64,000 nt of DNA from BOG-931 sp963761525 (GTDB lineage Bacteria; Pseudomonadota; Alphaproteobacteria; Rhizobiales; Xanthobacteraceae), in the NCBI GenBank assembly GCA_963761525.1, contig CAVXHG010000008.1:806001-870000 (forward strand). Reading direction: 5' to 3'. Below are positions 35,131 through 44,098 of this stretch, piece after piece (the stretch's first letter is position 1; every line of letters starts with the position of its first letter). The translations under genes and the position numbers were made by a program. The notes under the pieces were generated by a model. That model did no database searches, was not told the DNA's origin, and saw only the letters and a list, made by a program, of their open reading frames with translations.

Positions 35131-37272
35131 ATGAGTTTTGCGTCGCAGGGGGCGCGGAGCGGCGGTCAATATACCGACTCCGAGCTTGACCTTTCCGGGC
35201 TTGGTTCTGCCCTCTGGCGCAAAAAGTGGCTCATTCTAGGTCCGACGATTTTGATTGGACTACTGACACTGATCGTCGTTCAGGTCATCACACCTCGATA
35301 TCAATCCGAAGCGCGCGTGATCGTTGAAGGGCGCGACAACGTCTATCTTCGTCCGGATGCCGACAAAGACACGATGGACCGCACCGTCGATCCGGAGGCG
35401 GTGACAAGCCAGGCACAACTTATCTTGTCGCGCGACCTCGCGAACGAGGTCATCAACAAGCTCAAGCTTAATCAGCGCCCCGAATTCGATCCGGCGCTTG
35501 GCCCGGCTTCGCCGGTACGTTCGCTGCTCGCGATGGTCGGGCTGGTGCGAAATCCGATGAGCATGACGCCGGAAGAGCGTGTGCTCGAAGCCTACTATGA
35601 CCGTCTGACGGTTTATCCGGTCGATAAATCCCGCGTTATCGTCATCGACTTCTCGTCGGAGGACCCTGAGCTCGCGGCGCAGGTCACCAACGCCATTGCG
35701 GACGGCTATTTGCAGCTGCTGCAAAAGGTCAAACAGGATCAGGCACAGAGCGCGACCCAGGTGCTGGCCGGGCAGGTCGAGACCTTGCGCAAAAAGGTTG
35801 TCGAGGCCGAAGGCAAAGTCGAGGCTTATCGCGCGCGATCGAATCTTCTCGTCGGCAACAACAACACCACGCTTTCGGCGCAACAGCTTGGTGACATGAC
35901 CTCTCAATTGTCTGCTGCGCGCGCACAGAAGGCCGATGCCGAGTCCAAGGCCACGCTGATCCGTGGCATGTTGAAGTCCGGCCAGCCGATCGAATCCTCG
36001 GACATCCTCAACTCCGAGTTGATCCGAAGGTTGTCGGAACAACGCGTGACCTTGCGCGCGCAACTCGCCGAGCAGTCGTCGACGCTGCTCGACAATCATC
36101 CGCGCATCAAGGAACTGAAAGCGCAGATTGCCGATCTCGATCGTCAGATCGACAACGAAGCAGCGACGGTCGCGCGTTCTCTTGATAACGATGCCAAAGT
36201 TGCCGGCAGTCGTGTCGATGCCCTGCAGGCAAGCCTCGATCAGCTCAAGACCCAGGCCGCAACGAACAACGAAGACGACGTACAGTTGCGCGAGCTCGAG
36301 CGCGATGCCAAATCGCAGCGCGATCTGCTCGAATCCTATCTTGCCAAATATCGCGAGGCCTCCGCCCGTGATGCCGTCAATGCATCGCCGCCCGACGCCC
36401 GCGTGATCTCGCGTGCAACGGTTTCGAACGTCCCGGCTTATCCGAAGAAGCTGCCGACCGTGCTGATTGCCATGCTGACGACGCTGATCATAACTTCAGG
36501 CTTTGTGCTGACTAAGGAGCTGCTTGCTGCGCCGGAGGTTCCGGTGGTCGCGCCCCGGGCGCGCGCCCGCGTGGCGCCAGCTGCCAGGGACAGCGAGGAA
36601 ATAGCGCCGTCGCGCATGGCCTCCGCGTTGAACGTGCTCCGCAAAAAGCCGCGCCCGTCGTCGGAGCCAGTCTATCCGGTTAGCGCTATCGGCGATGTCG
36701 CGGATGATCTGCGGCATAACGGTTCGGCCGGAGGACCAGTCGCGATATTCGGTTCCGCGCAGGGACTGGACGCGAGCTGGACGGCACTCAAGTTTGCCCG
36801 CATGTTGGCAGAAAGTGACCGGACGATCCTTGTTGGCATCGGTTCGGCCGACGCCGCAATCAGGGCAGCGTCGTTTGATGCGCACGCCGCCGGGCTTGCC
36901 GACCTTGCTTCAGGCGAAGCGTCTTTCCGCGACATCATCACAAAAGACCGTAAGACCTCCGTCCATCTGATTTCTTCCGGGCGAGCGCCAGCTGACCGCG
37001 GTGAAATCCTGGCCGAGCCCGTCGTGGAGCCGAGCTTCGAAGCGCTGTCGCGCAGCTACGATTTCGTCGTCGTTGCCGCTGGCGAGATCGTCGGTCCGGA
37101 TCTCGAAGCAATTGCCGCCATTGCACCGCAAGCGGTGCTGGTCGCCGGCACGTTGACCAGCGCCGGCATCGCCCAGGCGCGCGAACGGCTGCTTGATGCG
37201 GGTTTCGAGGACGTCACGGTCGTTGCCGAAGGCAAGGCCGCCGGGTTTGAGCCGACAGCGGCCGCAGCTTAG
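35131..37272 (+). CDS. Wzc/GumC-like polysaccharide chain-length protein with degenerate kinase domain
   Basis: A 713-residue protein: first membrane helix at about residues 32-52, Wzz domain, long coiled coil (about 195-400), second membrane helix near 440-460, and a cytoplasmic domain from about 540. That domain has the BY-kinase fold order, but where Walker A should be it reads GSAQGLDASWTALKFA (no GKS/T), the Walker A' aspartates are not evident and there is no C-terminal tyrosine cluster. It therefore probably controls chain length and export without tyrosine kinase activity. The start is ATG 35131 after GAGGAGT. A GTG-started deacetylase follows. Confidence 0.9.
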   Translation: MSFASQGARSGGQYTDSELDLSGLGSALWRKKWLILGPTILIGLLTLIVVQVITPRYQSEARVIVEGRDNVYLRPDADKDTMDRTVDPEAVTSQAQLILSRDLANEVINKLKLNQRPEFDPALGPASPVRSLLAMVGLVRNPMSMTPEERVLEAYYDRLTVYPVDKSRVIVIDFSSEDPELAAQVTNAIADGYLQLLQKVKQDQAQSATQVLAGQVETLRKKVVEAEGKVEAYRARSNLLVGNNNTTLSAQQLGDMTSQLSAARAQKADAESKATLIRGMLKSGQPIESSDILNSELIRRLSEQRVTLRAQLAEQSSTLLDNHPRIKELKAQIADLDRQIDNEAATVARSLDNDAKVAGSRVDALQASLDQLKTQAATNNEDDVQLRELERDAKSQRDLLESYLAKYREASARDAVNASPPDARVISRATVSNVPAYPKKLPTVLIAMLTTLIITSGFVLTKELLAAPEVPVVAPRARARVAPAARDSEEIAPSRMASALNVLRKKPRPSSEPVYPVSAIGDVADDLRHNGSAGGPVAIFGSAQGLDASWTALKFARMLAESDRTILVGIGSADAAIRAASFDAHAAGLADLASGEASFRDIITKDRKTSVHLISSGRAPADRGEILAEPVVEPSFEALSRSYDFVVVAAGEIVGPDLEAIAAIAPQAVLVAGTLTSAGIAQARERLLDAGFEDVTVVAEGKAAGFEPTAAAA

Positions 37273-37365
37273 GCATTGTTGCTGGAGGCTGCGTTGACCG
37301 CGTCATCATGTTGGCAAAGGATTGCCGACGGCGCCTTCGAATAATGAACCTTCAAAGGATCTTCC

Positions 37366-38424
37366 GTGGCCGGGTTCAGGCAAAAGATCATCCGCGGCGG
37401 ACTGGAAGGGCTTTATTTCAGCGGTGCGCATGTGGCGCTGAAACCCTTTGTCGCGGGCGTCGGCGCGATCCTGACGTTGCATCATGTGCGTCCGCCGCGG
37501 CCTGATCGTTTTCAGCCCAATCGCCTTCTTGAGATCACGCCACGCTTTCTTACGCGGGTTGTGCGGTATTTGCGACGCTCCCGGCTTGACCTCGTTAGCC
37601 TTGACGAGATGCACCGGCGTTTGATCGAACGCGATTTCTCGCGCCGCTTCGTCTGCCTGACTTTCGACGACGGCTATCGCGATACGCTGCAATGGGCCTA
37701 TCCGATCCTGAAAGACGCAGACGTACCGTTCGCGGTCTATGTGCCCACAAGTTTCCCGGACCGGATTGGTGAGTTGTGGTGGCTTGCGCTCGAAGCAGTG
37801 ATCGCACGCAACGATCACATCGGGCTGCAGGTCGCCGGCCGCAACCGCACCTTTGACTGCGAGACTGTCGCCGCCAAGCGCGCACTCTATGACGAAATTT
37901 ATTGGTGGTTGCGTAGTCTGCCATCCGAAGCCGAATTGCGCGGCGTCGTCCAAAATCTAGCCGCTTGTTACCACGTTGATATTGCGGCCTTCTGCAAAGA
38001 GCTTTGCATGGGTTGGCCGGAGCTTGCGGAACTGGCCGCCGATCCGCTGGTCACGATCGGCGCCCATACCGTCAATCATCCGATGCTGGCGAAACTGCCG
38101 CAAAAGGCGGTGCGCTCGGAAATGGATCTGAGCCGTTCGATCATCGAAGCCGCTCTCGGCATCCGTACCGCGCATTTGTCCTATCCGGTCGGGGATCGCA
38201 CCTCGGCGGGACCGCGCGAATTCGACATCGCCGCCGAGCTTGGTTTCAAGACCGCGGTGACGACCCGGCCCGGTGTTCTGTTCGCCGAGCACGCCAAGCA
38301 CCTCACCGCATTGCCGCGGATTTCACTCAACGGCGAATATCAGCGCTTGCGCTATGTCCGGGTTTTGCTGTCCGGCTCGGCGACAGCGATGTGGAGCGGT
38401 TTCCGCCGCCTCGATGCGGCTTAG
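37366..38424 (+). CDS. polysaccharide deacetylase of the polysaccharide locus
   Basis: A 352-residue protein of the CE4 type without a clear signal peptide: CLTFDDGYRDTL (metal/catalytic aspartates), TIGAHTVNHPMLA (both histidines) and AHLSYPVGDRTSAG. Longer than the NodB core by an insert at about residues 130-210. It starts at GTG 37366, 93 bp after the Wzc-like gene on the same strand, so it probably modifies the same polymer or its precursor. Its stop overlaps a repeat. Confidence 0.9.
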   Translation: MAGFRQKIIRGGLEGLYFSGAHVALKPFVAGVGAILTLHHVRPPRPDRFQPNRLLEITPRFLTRVVRYLRRSRLDLVSLDEMHRRLIERDFSRRFVCLTFDDGYRDTLQWAYPILKDADVPFAVYVPTSFPDRIGELWWLALEAVIARNDHIGLQVAGRNRTFDCETVAAKRALYDEIYWWLRSLPSEAELRGVVQNLAACYHVDIAAFCKELCMGWPELAELAADPLVTIGAHTVNHPMLAKLPQKAVRSEMDLSRSIIEAALGIRTAHLSYPVGDRTSAGPREFDIAAELGFKTAVTTRPGVLFAEHAKHLTALPRISLNGEYQRLRYVRVLLSGSATAMWSGFRRLDAA

Positions 38425-38499
38425 GGCATGATCCCGAAAAAGCCTGCCCTCGGACTTGATCCGAGGGTGGAAGCCGGTTTTCGGAAAAGATTCTGCCCA
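38423..38499. repeat. second palindromic repeat family, copy 1
   Basis: Contains GGGCATGATCCCGAAAAAG, the inner palindrome CCCTCGGACTTGATCCGAGGG (38447-38467) and CCGGTTTTCGG. A related copy occurs at 63565-63631. It lies between two converging genes, its left edge overlapping the deacetylase TAG. Confidence 0.85.
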
Positions 38500-38500
38500 A

Positions 38501-38710
38501 CTAAACCCGGCTCGGCCGCGACATCCAGGACACGATCGGCATGGCGGGCAGCACCCAGCCGATGCCTGCGATCACGTAATACGCAATCGAGGCGATCATG
38601 TTGTCGAAGATGAAGGGCGCCTGCGCGACCGCCATCGCAACCAGCGCCCACACCACAACCAGTAAGATCAATGCAATCGTACCGATGAACTTGCGCAGCC
38701 GGATCGGCAT
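38501..38710 (-). CDS. DUF2842 membrane protein
   Basis: A 69-residue protein with two membrane helices, starting MPIRLRKFIGTIALILLVVV and ending VLPAMPIVSWMSRP, the pattern of the alphaproteobacterial DUF2842 family. Function unknown; it is often found next to the haem A synthase gene, as here, where it is divergent from it. Confidence 0.85.
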   Translation of the reverse strand: MPIRLRKFIGTIALILLVVVWALVAMAVAQAPFIFDNMIASIAYYVIAGIGWVLPAMPIVSWMSRPSRV

Positions 38711-38780
38711 GGAACATTTGTCTCAGTTGCGAGGGTAGGGGCCAGCACTATATGGTCCGCGCTGCTCCGACAACCTTCCT

Positions 38781-39863
38781 GTGACTGAGGCCATGCTCGC
38801 GCGGACTCCAAGCGACATTCATCTGGGTGCGATCCGGCTTTGGCTTTATGCCGTCGCGGCGCTCGTGCTCGCCATGGTGCTGGTCGGCGGCGCGACGCGG
38901 CTCACCGAGTCCGGCCTTTCGATCACCGAATGGCAGCCGGTGATGGGCGCATTGCCGCCGCTGAGCGACGCGCAATGGCAGACGGAGTTCGAAAAATATC
39001 AGGCGATCCCGCAATATCACGCGCTCAACCAGGGCATGAGTTTTGATGCATTCAAATCGATCTATTGGTGGGAATGGACGCACCGGCTGATTGGGCGTGT
39101 GATTGGATTCGTCTTCCTGCTGCCGCTGTTGTGGTTCCTCTGGCGCGGCTGGATCGGTCCGGGCTTGCGCGGACGGCTGTGGTTCATTTTCGGGCTTGGC
39201 GCTTTGCAGGGTGCGGTCGGCTGGTGGATGGTCGCTTCCGGTCTTGCTGACCGGATCGAGGTTTCGCAATACCGGCTCGCGACGCACCTTGTGCTCGCCT
39301 GCGCGATATATGTTGCGATCATCTGGACCGCCCAGCGGCTGGGCGAACGCCCTGCAATGCCGGTGCCGCCGCGGATACGCCTGAGCGCGATGGTGCTGCT
39401 GCTCCTCGTGCTATTGCAAATCTACCTCGGTGCATTGGTTGCAGGGCTGCGCGCCGGTTATGTGTACAACACCTGGCCGCTGATCGATGGCGCGCTGATC
39501 CCGGACCGCGCGCGGCTGTTCCTCAACACGCCGGCCTGGCGCAATTTTTTCGAGAACACGCTGACTGTGCAGTTCGATCACCGTATGGTTGCCTATACAA
39601 TCTTCATCTGCGCACTGCTGCACGCCTTTGACGTGGCGCGTTCGGCAAGAAGCAGTTGGGTGGTTTCAAGCGCCACAGTGCTTGCGCTTGCGGTGGCGGT
39701 GCAGGCGTCGCTCGGCATCTGGACCTTGCTTGATCGTGTACCGATCACGCTCGCTTTGATGCATCAGGCGATGGCGATGCTGCTGCTCACAGTGGCGACA
39801 ACGCACGCCGCGCTGGTCGCGCAGCGCGCTCCGCGTACCTACGCCGCGTCGTTGCGAATCTGA
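38781..39863 (+). CDS. ctaA: haem A synthase (COX15/CtaA)
   Basis: A 360-residue membrane enzyme that oxidises the haem O methyl group to make haem A for cytochrome oxidase. Eight helices; family motifs include VGGATRLTESGLSITEWQPV, IYWWEWTHRLIGRVIG, VGWWMVASGL and the C-terminal FDHRMVAY and ALMHQAMAM, with conserved His residues. The start is GTG 38781; an in-frame ATG four codons later is also possible. Confidence 0.95.
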   Translation: MTEAMLARTPSDIHLGAIRLWLYAVAALVLAMVLVGGATRLTESGLSITEWQPVMGALPPLSDAQWQTEFEKYQAIPQYHALNQGMSFDAFKSIYWWEWTHRLIGRVIGFVFLLPLLWFLWRGWIGPGLRGRLWFIFGLGALQGAVGWWMVASGLADRIEVSQYRLATHLVLACAIYVAIIWTAQRLGERPAMPVPPRIRLSAMVLLLLVLLQIYLGALVAGLRAGYVYNTWPLIDGALIPDRARLFLNTPAWRNFFENTLTVQFDHRMVAYTIFICALLHAFDVARSARSSWVVSSATVLALAVAVQASLGIWTLLDRVPITLALMHQAMAMLLLTVATTHAALVAQRAPRTYAASLRI

Positions 39864-39873
39864 TCTGGGATCG

Positions 39874-41154
39874 TCAGTCGGCCAGCGCCTGCTCGAGATC
39901 GGCGATGATGTCGTCTTTGTCCTCAATGCCGATCGAGAGCCGTACCACGTCGGGACCTGCGCCGGCCTGCACCTTCTGCGCGTCGCTGAGCTGGCGATGG
40001 GTGGTCGACGCCGGATGGATAATGAGCGAACGGGTGTCGCCGATATTGGCAAGGTGCGAGAACAGCTTCACGTTCGACACCAGTTTCACGCCGGCGTCGT
40101 AGCCGCCCTTCAGGCCGAACGTGAACACTGCGCCGGCGCCGCTCGGGCAATATTTGTTGGCAAGGTTGTGGTAGCGGTCGCCCGGCAGTCCCGGATAGCT
40201 CACCCACGCCACTTTAGGGTGATTGGAGATCCATTCGGCCACGACTTTGGCGTTGTCGCAATGCTTCTGCATCCGCAGCGGCAGTGTTTCGATGCCGGTG
40301 AGGATCAAGAAAGCGTTGAACGGCGACAGCGCCGCGCCAATGTCGCGGAGCGCCAGCACGCGCGCGGCGATGGCAAACGCGAAATTGCCGAAGGTCTCGT
40401 GCAGCACGATGCCGTGATATTCCGGTCGCGGTTCGCACAGCATCGGATAGCGGCGCTCGCGCGACCAGTTGAAGGTGCCGCCGTCGACGATCATGCCGCC
40501 GATTGAATTGCCGTGCCCGCCGAGAAATTTCGTCAGCGAATGAATGACGATATCGGCGCCATGCTCGAACGGCTTGCAAAGGTAAGGCGTGGCAAGCGTA
40601 TTATCGACGATATAGGGCACGCCCGCACGGCGTGCGATTTGCGCCACCGCCGCCATATCGGTGATGACGCCGCCAGGATTGGCGATAAACTCGGTGAAGA
40701 TCGCCTTGGTCTTTGGACTAACTGCGCGCTCGAACGACGCGATGTCGTCAGGATCTGCCCATACAACATTCCAGCCGAAATTCTTGAATGCGTGATTGAA
40801 TTGATTGATCGAGCCGCCGTAGAGCTTTTTTGATGCGACGAACTCGTCGCCGGGCTGCATCAAACAATGGAACGCCAACACTTGTGCCGCGTGACCGGAC
40901 GCCGTGGCGAGGCCCGCGGTGCCGCCTTCGAGCGCTGCGACCCGCTCTTCCAGTACCGCAGTCGTCGGGTTGCCGATCCGGGTGTAGATGTTGCCGAACG
41001 TTTGCAGGCCAAATAGCGATGCAGCGTGATCGACGCTTTCGAATACGTAAGAGGTGGTCTGATAAATCGGCGTCGCGCGCGCGCCTGTGGTCGGATCGGG
41101 TTGCGCGCCGGCGTGAATGGCGAGCGTAGCAAATCCTGGAATGCGTTCGGTCAT
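39874..41154 (-). CDS. metZ: O-acetyl/O-succinylhomoserine sulfhydrylase (Cys/Met metabolism PLP enzyme)
   Basis: A 426-residue PLP enzyme that makes homocysteine (or methionine precursors) from activated homoserine. It starts TERIPGFATLAIHAGAQPDP; the PLP lysine is K209 in IHSLTKFLGGHGN; the substrate-side block is NLANIGDTRSLIIHPASTTH. The MetY/MetZ split is not settled by eye. The start is ATG 41154. No convincing SAM-II riboswitch was seen upstream. Confidence 0.92.
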   Translation of the reverse strand: MTERIPGFATLAIHAGAQPDPTTGARATPIYQTTSYVFESVDHAASLFGLQTFGNIYTRIGNPTTAVLEERVAALEGGTAGLATASGHAAQVLAFHCLMQPGDEFVASKKLYGGSINQFNHAFKNFGWNVVWADPDDIASFERAVSPKTKAIFTEFIANPGGVITDMAAVAQIARRAGVPYIVDNTLATPYLCKPFEHGADIVIHSLTKFLGGHGNSIGGMIVDGGTFNWSRERRYPMLCEPRPEYHGIVLHETFGNFAFAIAARVLALRDIGAALSPFNAFLILTGIETLPLRMQKHCDNAKVVAEWISNHPKVAWVSYPGLPGDRYHNLANKYCPSGAGAVFTFGLKGGYDAGVKLVSNVKLFSHLANIGDTRSLIIHPASTTHRQLSDAQKVQAGAGPDVVRLSIGIEDKDDIIADLEQALAD

Positions 41155-41313
41155 CGTCCGATCCTCGAAAAGGGCAGGGCGTGAGCCCGGTTTATAGGAC
41201 CGGCCAAGGCCGTCAAGGCGTGGCAAAGCTTTGCGTTAAAACGCAATCTTCCCGCCGCCGGAGGAGGCGGCGAGAGAAGCTTTTTCTTTGGTTCGGGGTT
41301 TCGACGGCCGCGT

Positions 41314-41535
41314 TTATTTGAAGTGTCGTAGCGCCGCGCGGCACGCGGGCGAAATCTTTCGGCTATTGACCATCAAGCAGTGCGCGACCCGCTCACGGTC
41401 GGGGATGAATTGTCCGCAAACCGTCTGCGCATCCTGCATGCAAGCTTGCTGGTCCTGCATCTCATCCGCCATCACGGTAACGGGTGCGATTGCGACGGCA
41501 AACAAACCGAGTGCCAGTAGAATACGAATGCTCAT
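41314..41535 (-). CDS. small secreted cysteine-rich-repeat protein
   Basis: A 73-residue protein with a signal peptide (cut near VMADE) and one Cys-rich repeat: QACMQDAQTVCGQFIPDRER, AHCLMVNSRKISPACRAAL. The four-cysteine spacing resembles the eukaryotic-like Cys_rich_FGFR/GLG1 repeat found in small rhizobial periplasmic proteins. Its start overlaps the CoA-binding gene's stop by four bases. Function unknown. Confidence 0.82.
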   Translation of the reverse strand: MSIRILLALGLFAVAIAPVTVMADEMQDQQACMQDAQTVCGQFIPDRERVAHCLMVNSRKISPACRAALRHFK

Positions 41536-42137
41536 TCTGAGCCCCCTTTGTCAGCCGTTTTGGTGCCGGCGTCTTCTCGTTGAGCACGATCAGCCGCCTG
41601 TGTCGAGCCGCCCTGCGCGCTGGTGCGATTCAGTGTCATGCGCTGGATGCCACCGATAGTTGCTTTGCGCGATGAGATGGTGCGCGTATTGACGCCCATC
41701 CAGGCGATTTCCGATGACAGTCTGCCATATTCGATTTTCGGGCAGCGGTTCATCACTACTTTCATACCACTGGCTTCGGCGAGCGCTGCGGCTTTATCGT
41801 TGCGTACGCCGAGCTGCATCCAGATCACGGCCGGCCGTGGCTTGAGCGCGATCGCTCCCTGTACGATCGCGAGCGCGTATTGCGAGCCGCGAAAGATATC
41901 GACCATGTCAATCGGCACCGGAATGTCGGCAAGTTTGCCGTAGATGCGCTGGCCCAATATGTCGTGGCCGGCATGGCCCGGATTGACCGGTATCATCGTA
42001 TAGCCGTGCTCAAGCAAGTATTTGAACGCGAAGTAGCTCGGACGGTTTTCTTTTTCCGACGCTCCGACCATGGCGATGGTTTTCACGGTATTGAGAATGC
42101 CGCGAATAGTGGTGTCGTCGTAATTGTCGTGGTTCAT
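41532..42137 (-). CDS. CoA-binding domain protein (YccU-like)
   Basis: A 201-residue protein with a Rossmann CoA-binding domain: TIAMVGASEKENRPSYFAFK, YTMIPVNPGHAGHDILGQRI and VIWMQLGVRN. The conserved cysteine/proline turn MNRCPKIEYGR is present. A disordered Gly/Ser/Ala tail of about 45 residues is longer than usual. The role is unclear; such proteins are presumed CoA or acyl-CoA regulators. It precedes the small Cys-rich protein in one unit. Confidence 0.9.
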   Translation of the reverse strand: MNHDNYDDTTIRGILNTVKTIAMVGASEKENRPSYFAFKYLLEHGYTMIPVNPGHAGHDILGQRIYGKLADIPVPIDMVDIFRGSQYALAIVQGAIALKPRPAVIWMQLGVRNDKAAALAEASGMKVVMNRCPKIEYGRLSSEIAWMGVNTRTISSRKATIGGIQRMTLNRTSAQGGSTQAADRAQREDAGTKTADKGGSE

Positions 42138-42158
42138 CGCGTTGCTTGAATCGGGCCG

Positions 42159-42992
42159 CTATCGGCCTTCCCATTTCGGATCGCGCTTTTCGATGAAAGC
42201 GGTAATGCCCTCTTCGGCGTCGCGCGCCAGCATGTTCTCGACCATGACTTCGGACGTGTAACGATAGGCTTCGGTAAGTGGCATTTCGATCTGCCGGTAG
42301 AAAGCTTCCTTGCCGATCTTCACCGTCAGTGGCGACTTGGCTGTGATTTTTTTGGCAAGTTTCAGCGCTTCCTCGCGCTCCGTTCCCGGGGCGACGACGT
42401 GATTGACGAGCCCGATACGTGCCGCGTCTTCCGCCGAGATCATCTCGCCGGTCAGCAACATTTCCATCGCAGCCTTACGCGTGATGTTGCGCGACAGCGC
42501 GACCATCGGTGTCGAGCAGAACAGTCCGATATTGACGCCGGGCGTCGCGAATTTCGCGCTTTGCGAAGCAACCGCAAGATCGCAGCTCGCAACCAGCTGG
42601 CAGCCGGCGGCGGTCGCCGTTGCCTGTACGGCAGCGATGACTGGTTGCGGCAACGTCACGATCTGCTGCATCACGCTGCTGCATAGATCCATGACGTGTT
42701 TGAAGTAGGCGCGGCCACGATCTGCGTCGCCGCGACGAGCGTTCAGCTCTTTCAGATCGTGACCTGCCGAAAATGCAGGGCCGTTCGCCGTCAGCACGAC
42801 CACCTGAACCAAGCGTTCGCGCGCGATCGTGTTGAGCGCGTCTTCAAGTGCCTGCAGCAACGCCTCCGAAAGGCTGTTGCGCGCCTGCGGCCGGTTCAGG
42901 GTCAGGATGGCGACACCGCTTATGTCCTCGCGTAGAAGGATCAGCGAAGGCGAGGAAGCGGCGGTGGCTGCAGTAGCGGTTTGAGCGTTCAT
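42159..42992 (-). CDS. enoyl-CoA hydratase/isomerase
   Basis: A 277-residue crotonase-fold enzyme: LTLNRPQARNSLSEALLQAL, the oxyanion-hole segment GPAFSAGHDLKEL and VAASCDLAVA-type ATAAGCQLVASCDLAVAS. The catalytic glutamate position expected after IGLFCSTP is not an obvious GxxExE pattern, so it may be an isomerase or other crotonase member. It lies just upstream of, and in line with, the CoA-binding gene. Confidence 0.9.
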   Translation of the reverse strand: MNAQTATAATAASSPSLILLREDISGVAILTLNRPQARNSLSEALLQALEDALNTIARERLVQVVVLTANGPAFSAGHDLKELNARRGDADRGRAYFKHVMDLCSSVMQQIVTLPQPVIAAVQATATAAGCQLVASCDLAVASQSAKFATPGVNIGLFCSTPMVALSRNITRKAAMEMLLTGEMISAEDAARIGLVNHVVAPGTEREEALKLAKKITAKSPLTVKIGKEAFYRQIEMPLTEAYRYTSEVMVENMLARDAEEGITAFIEKRDPKWEGR

Positions 42993-43057
42993 CTACAGTC
43001 TGCTGTTTGCACGATCGTCTATTATAGCCGATCCGGACCGGAGGGCGGGAGTGGGGC

Positions 43058-43498
43058 ATGGCGGAGATGGCAGCGCCGAAATTGACGCGCAAGGAGCTGA
43101 TCGATCTTTTGACTGCGGAATTCCCGGAAGCGTCACATGCCCTCGGCGCCTATGAGATCGAGGAAGTCTGGCTTGGCGGCTGCCGGGTCCGGCGGCCGTT
43201 TCACCAAGATGCCTTGCGGCCGGGGGGCACGATTTCGGGCCCGGTGATGATGGCTGTTGCCGATTTCACGATGTATGTCGCGGTGCTCTCGGCGGTCGGT
43301 TGGGTTCCACTCGCCGTGACCACCAATCTCAATATCAACTTTCTCAAGAAACCCGCCGCGCGCGACCTCCTCGCCGAAGCGCGGTTGATCAAACTTGGCA
43401 AACGGCTTGTGGTCGGGGAGGTGACGATACGTTCCGACGGCGAAGAAGACCTCGTCGCTCATGTGACCTCGACCTATTCGGTGCCGCCGCAGAGTTAA
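43058..43498 (+). CDS. PaaI-type hotdog-fold thioesterase
   Basis: A 146-residue hotdog protein: RRPFHQDALRPGGTISGPVM (with the Gly-rich helix start and conserved acidic/polar residues), TMYVAVLSAVGWVPLAVTTN and NINFLKKPAARDLLAEA. It probably hydrolyses acyl-CoA. It is divergent from the enoyl-CoA hydratase gene, with 65 bp between, so a shared acyl-CoA role is plausible. Confidence 0.9.
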   Translation: MAEMAAPKLTRKELIDLLTAEFPEASHALGAYEIEEVWLGGCRVRRPFHQDALRPGGTISGPVMMAVADFTMYVAVLSAVGWVPLAVTTNLNINFLKKPAARDLLAEARLIKLGKRLVVGEVTIRSDGEEDLVAHVTSTYSVPPQS

Positions 43499-43633
43499 AC
43501 GGTAATAAAATACCTCCATACTAACCTATTGAATGCACTTTATATTAGGTTGGGGATTGACCGGCGGCTGGAGCTCCGGTTAGAAGCTGCACGCGCCGCT
43601 ATGTTGGCGGCTTCTCCCGGATTGGAAGCGGAT

Positions 43634-44098
43634 ATGAAAACGTTTTCGGCAAAGCCAGCCGAGGTCGAAAAGAAATGGGTAATGATCGATGCTGACGGTC
43701 TCGTCGTCGGCCGTCTCGCCTCGATCGTGGCGCTTCGGTTGCGCGGCAAGCACAAGCCGTCGTTCACGCCCCATGTCGATTGCGGCGACAATGTCATCAT
43801 CGTCAATGCCGCCAAGGCGGTGCTGACGGGCCGCAAGGTCGAACAGAAAATCTACTACAAGCACACCGGTTATATCGGCGGCATCAAGGAGCGCACCGCG
43901 AAGTCCATTCTCGCTGGCCGCTTCCCCGAGCGCATTGTCGAAAAAGCGGTGGAGCGCATGCTGCCGCGCGGGCCACTCGGTCGCGTCCAGCTCGGCAATC
44001 TTCGCGTCTATCCGCATGCCGAGCATCCGCACGAGGCGCAGCAGCCTGAAAAAATCGACGTCGCGGCGATGAACCGCAAGAACACGAGGGTCAAGTAA
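43634..44098 (+). CDS. rplM: 50S ribosomal protein L13
   Basis: 154 residues with WVMIDADGLVVGRLASIVAL, YYKHTGYIGGIKERTAK and the RMLPRGPLGR motif. ATG 43634 fits the usual MKTFSAKP start. A small dyad (AACCTA at 43523, TAGGTT at 43546) lies in the AT-rich leader and might be regulatory. rpsI follows immediately. Confidence 0.98.
   Translation: MKTFSAKPAEVEKKWVMIDADGLVVGRLASIVALRLRGKHKPSFTPHVDCGDNVIIVNAAKAVLTGRKVEQKIYYKHTGYIGGIKERTAKSILAGRFPERIVEKAVERMLPRGPLGRVQLGNLRVYPHAEHPHEAQQPEKIDVAAMNRKNTRVK

Noticed and set aside
41255..41295. GC hairpin followed by TTTTTCTTT on the plus strand
   Set aside because: It looks like a terminator, but no plus-strand gene ends upstream of it; not called.
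41155..41313. Possible SAM-II riboswitch ahead of metZ
   Set aside because: The segment holds GCGTTTTAACGC and a GC hairpin, but the SAM-II core (the conserved pseudoknot strands) could not be matched.
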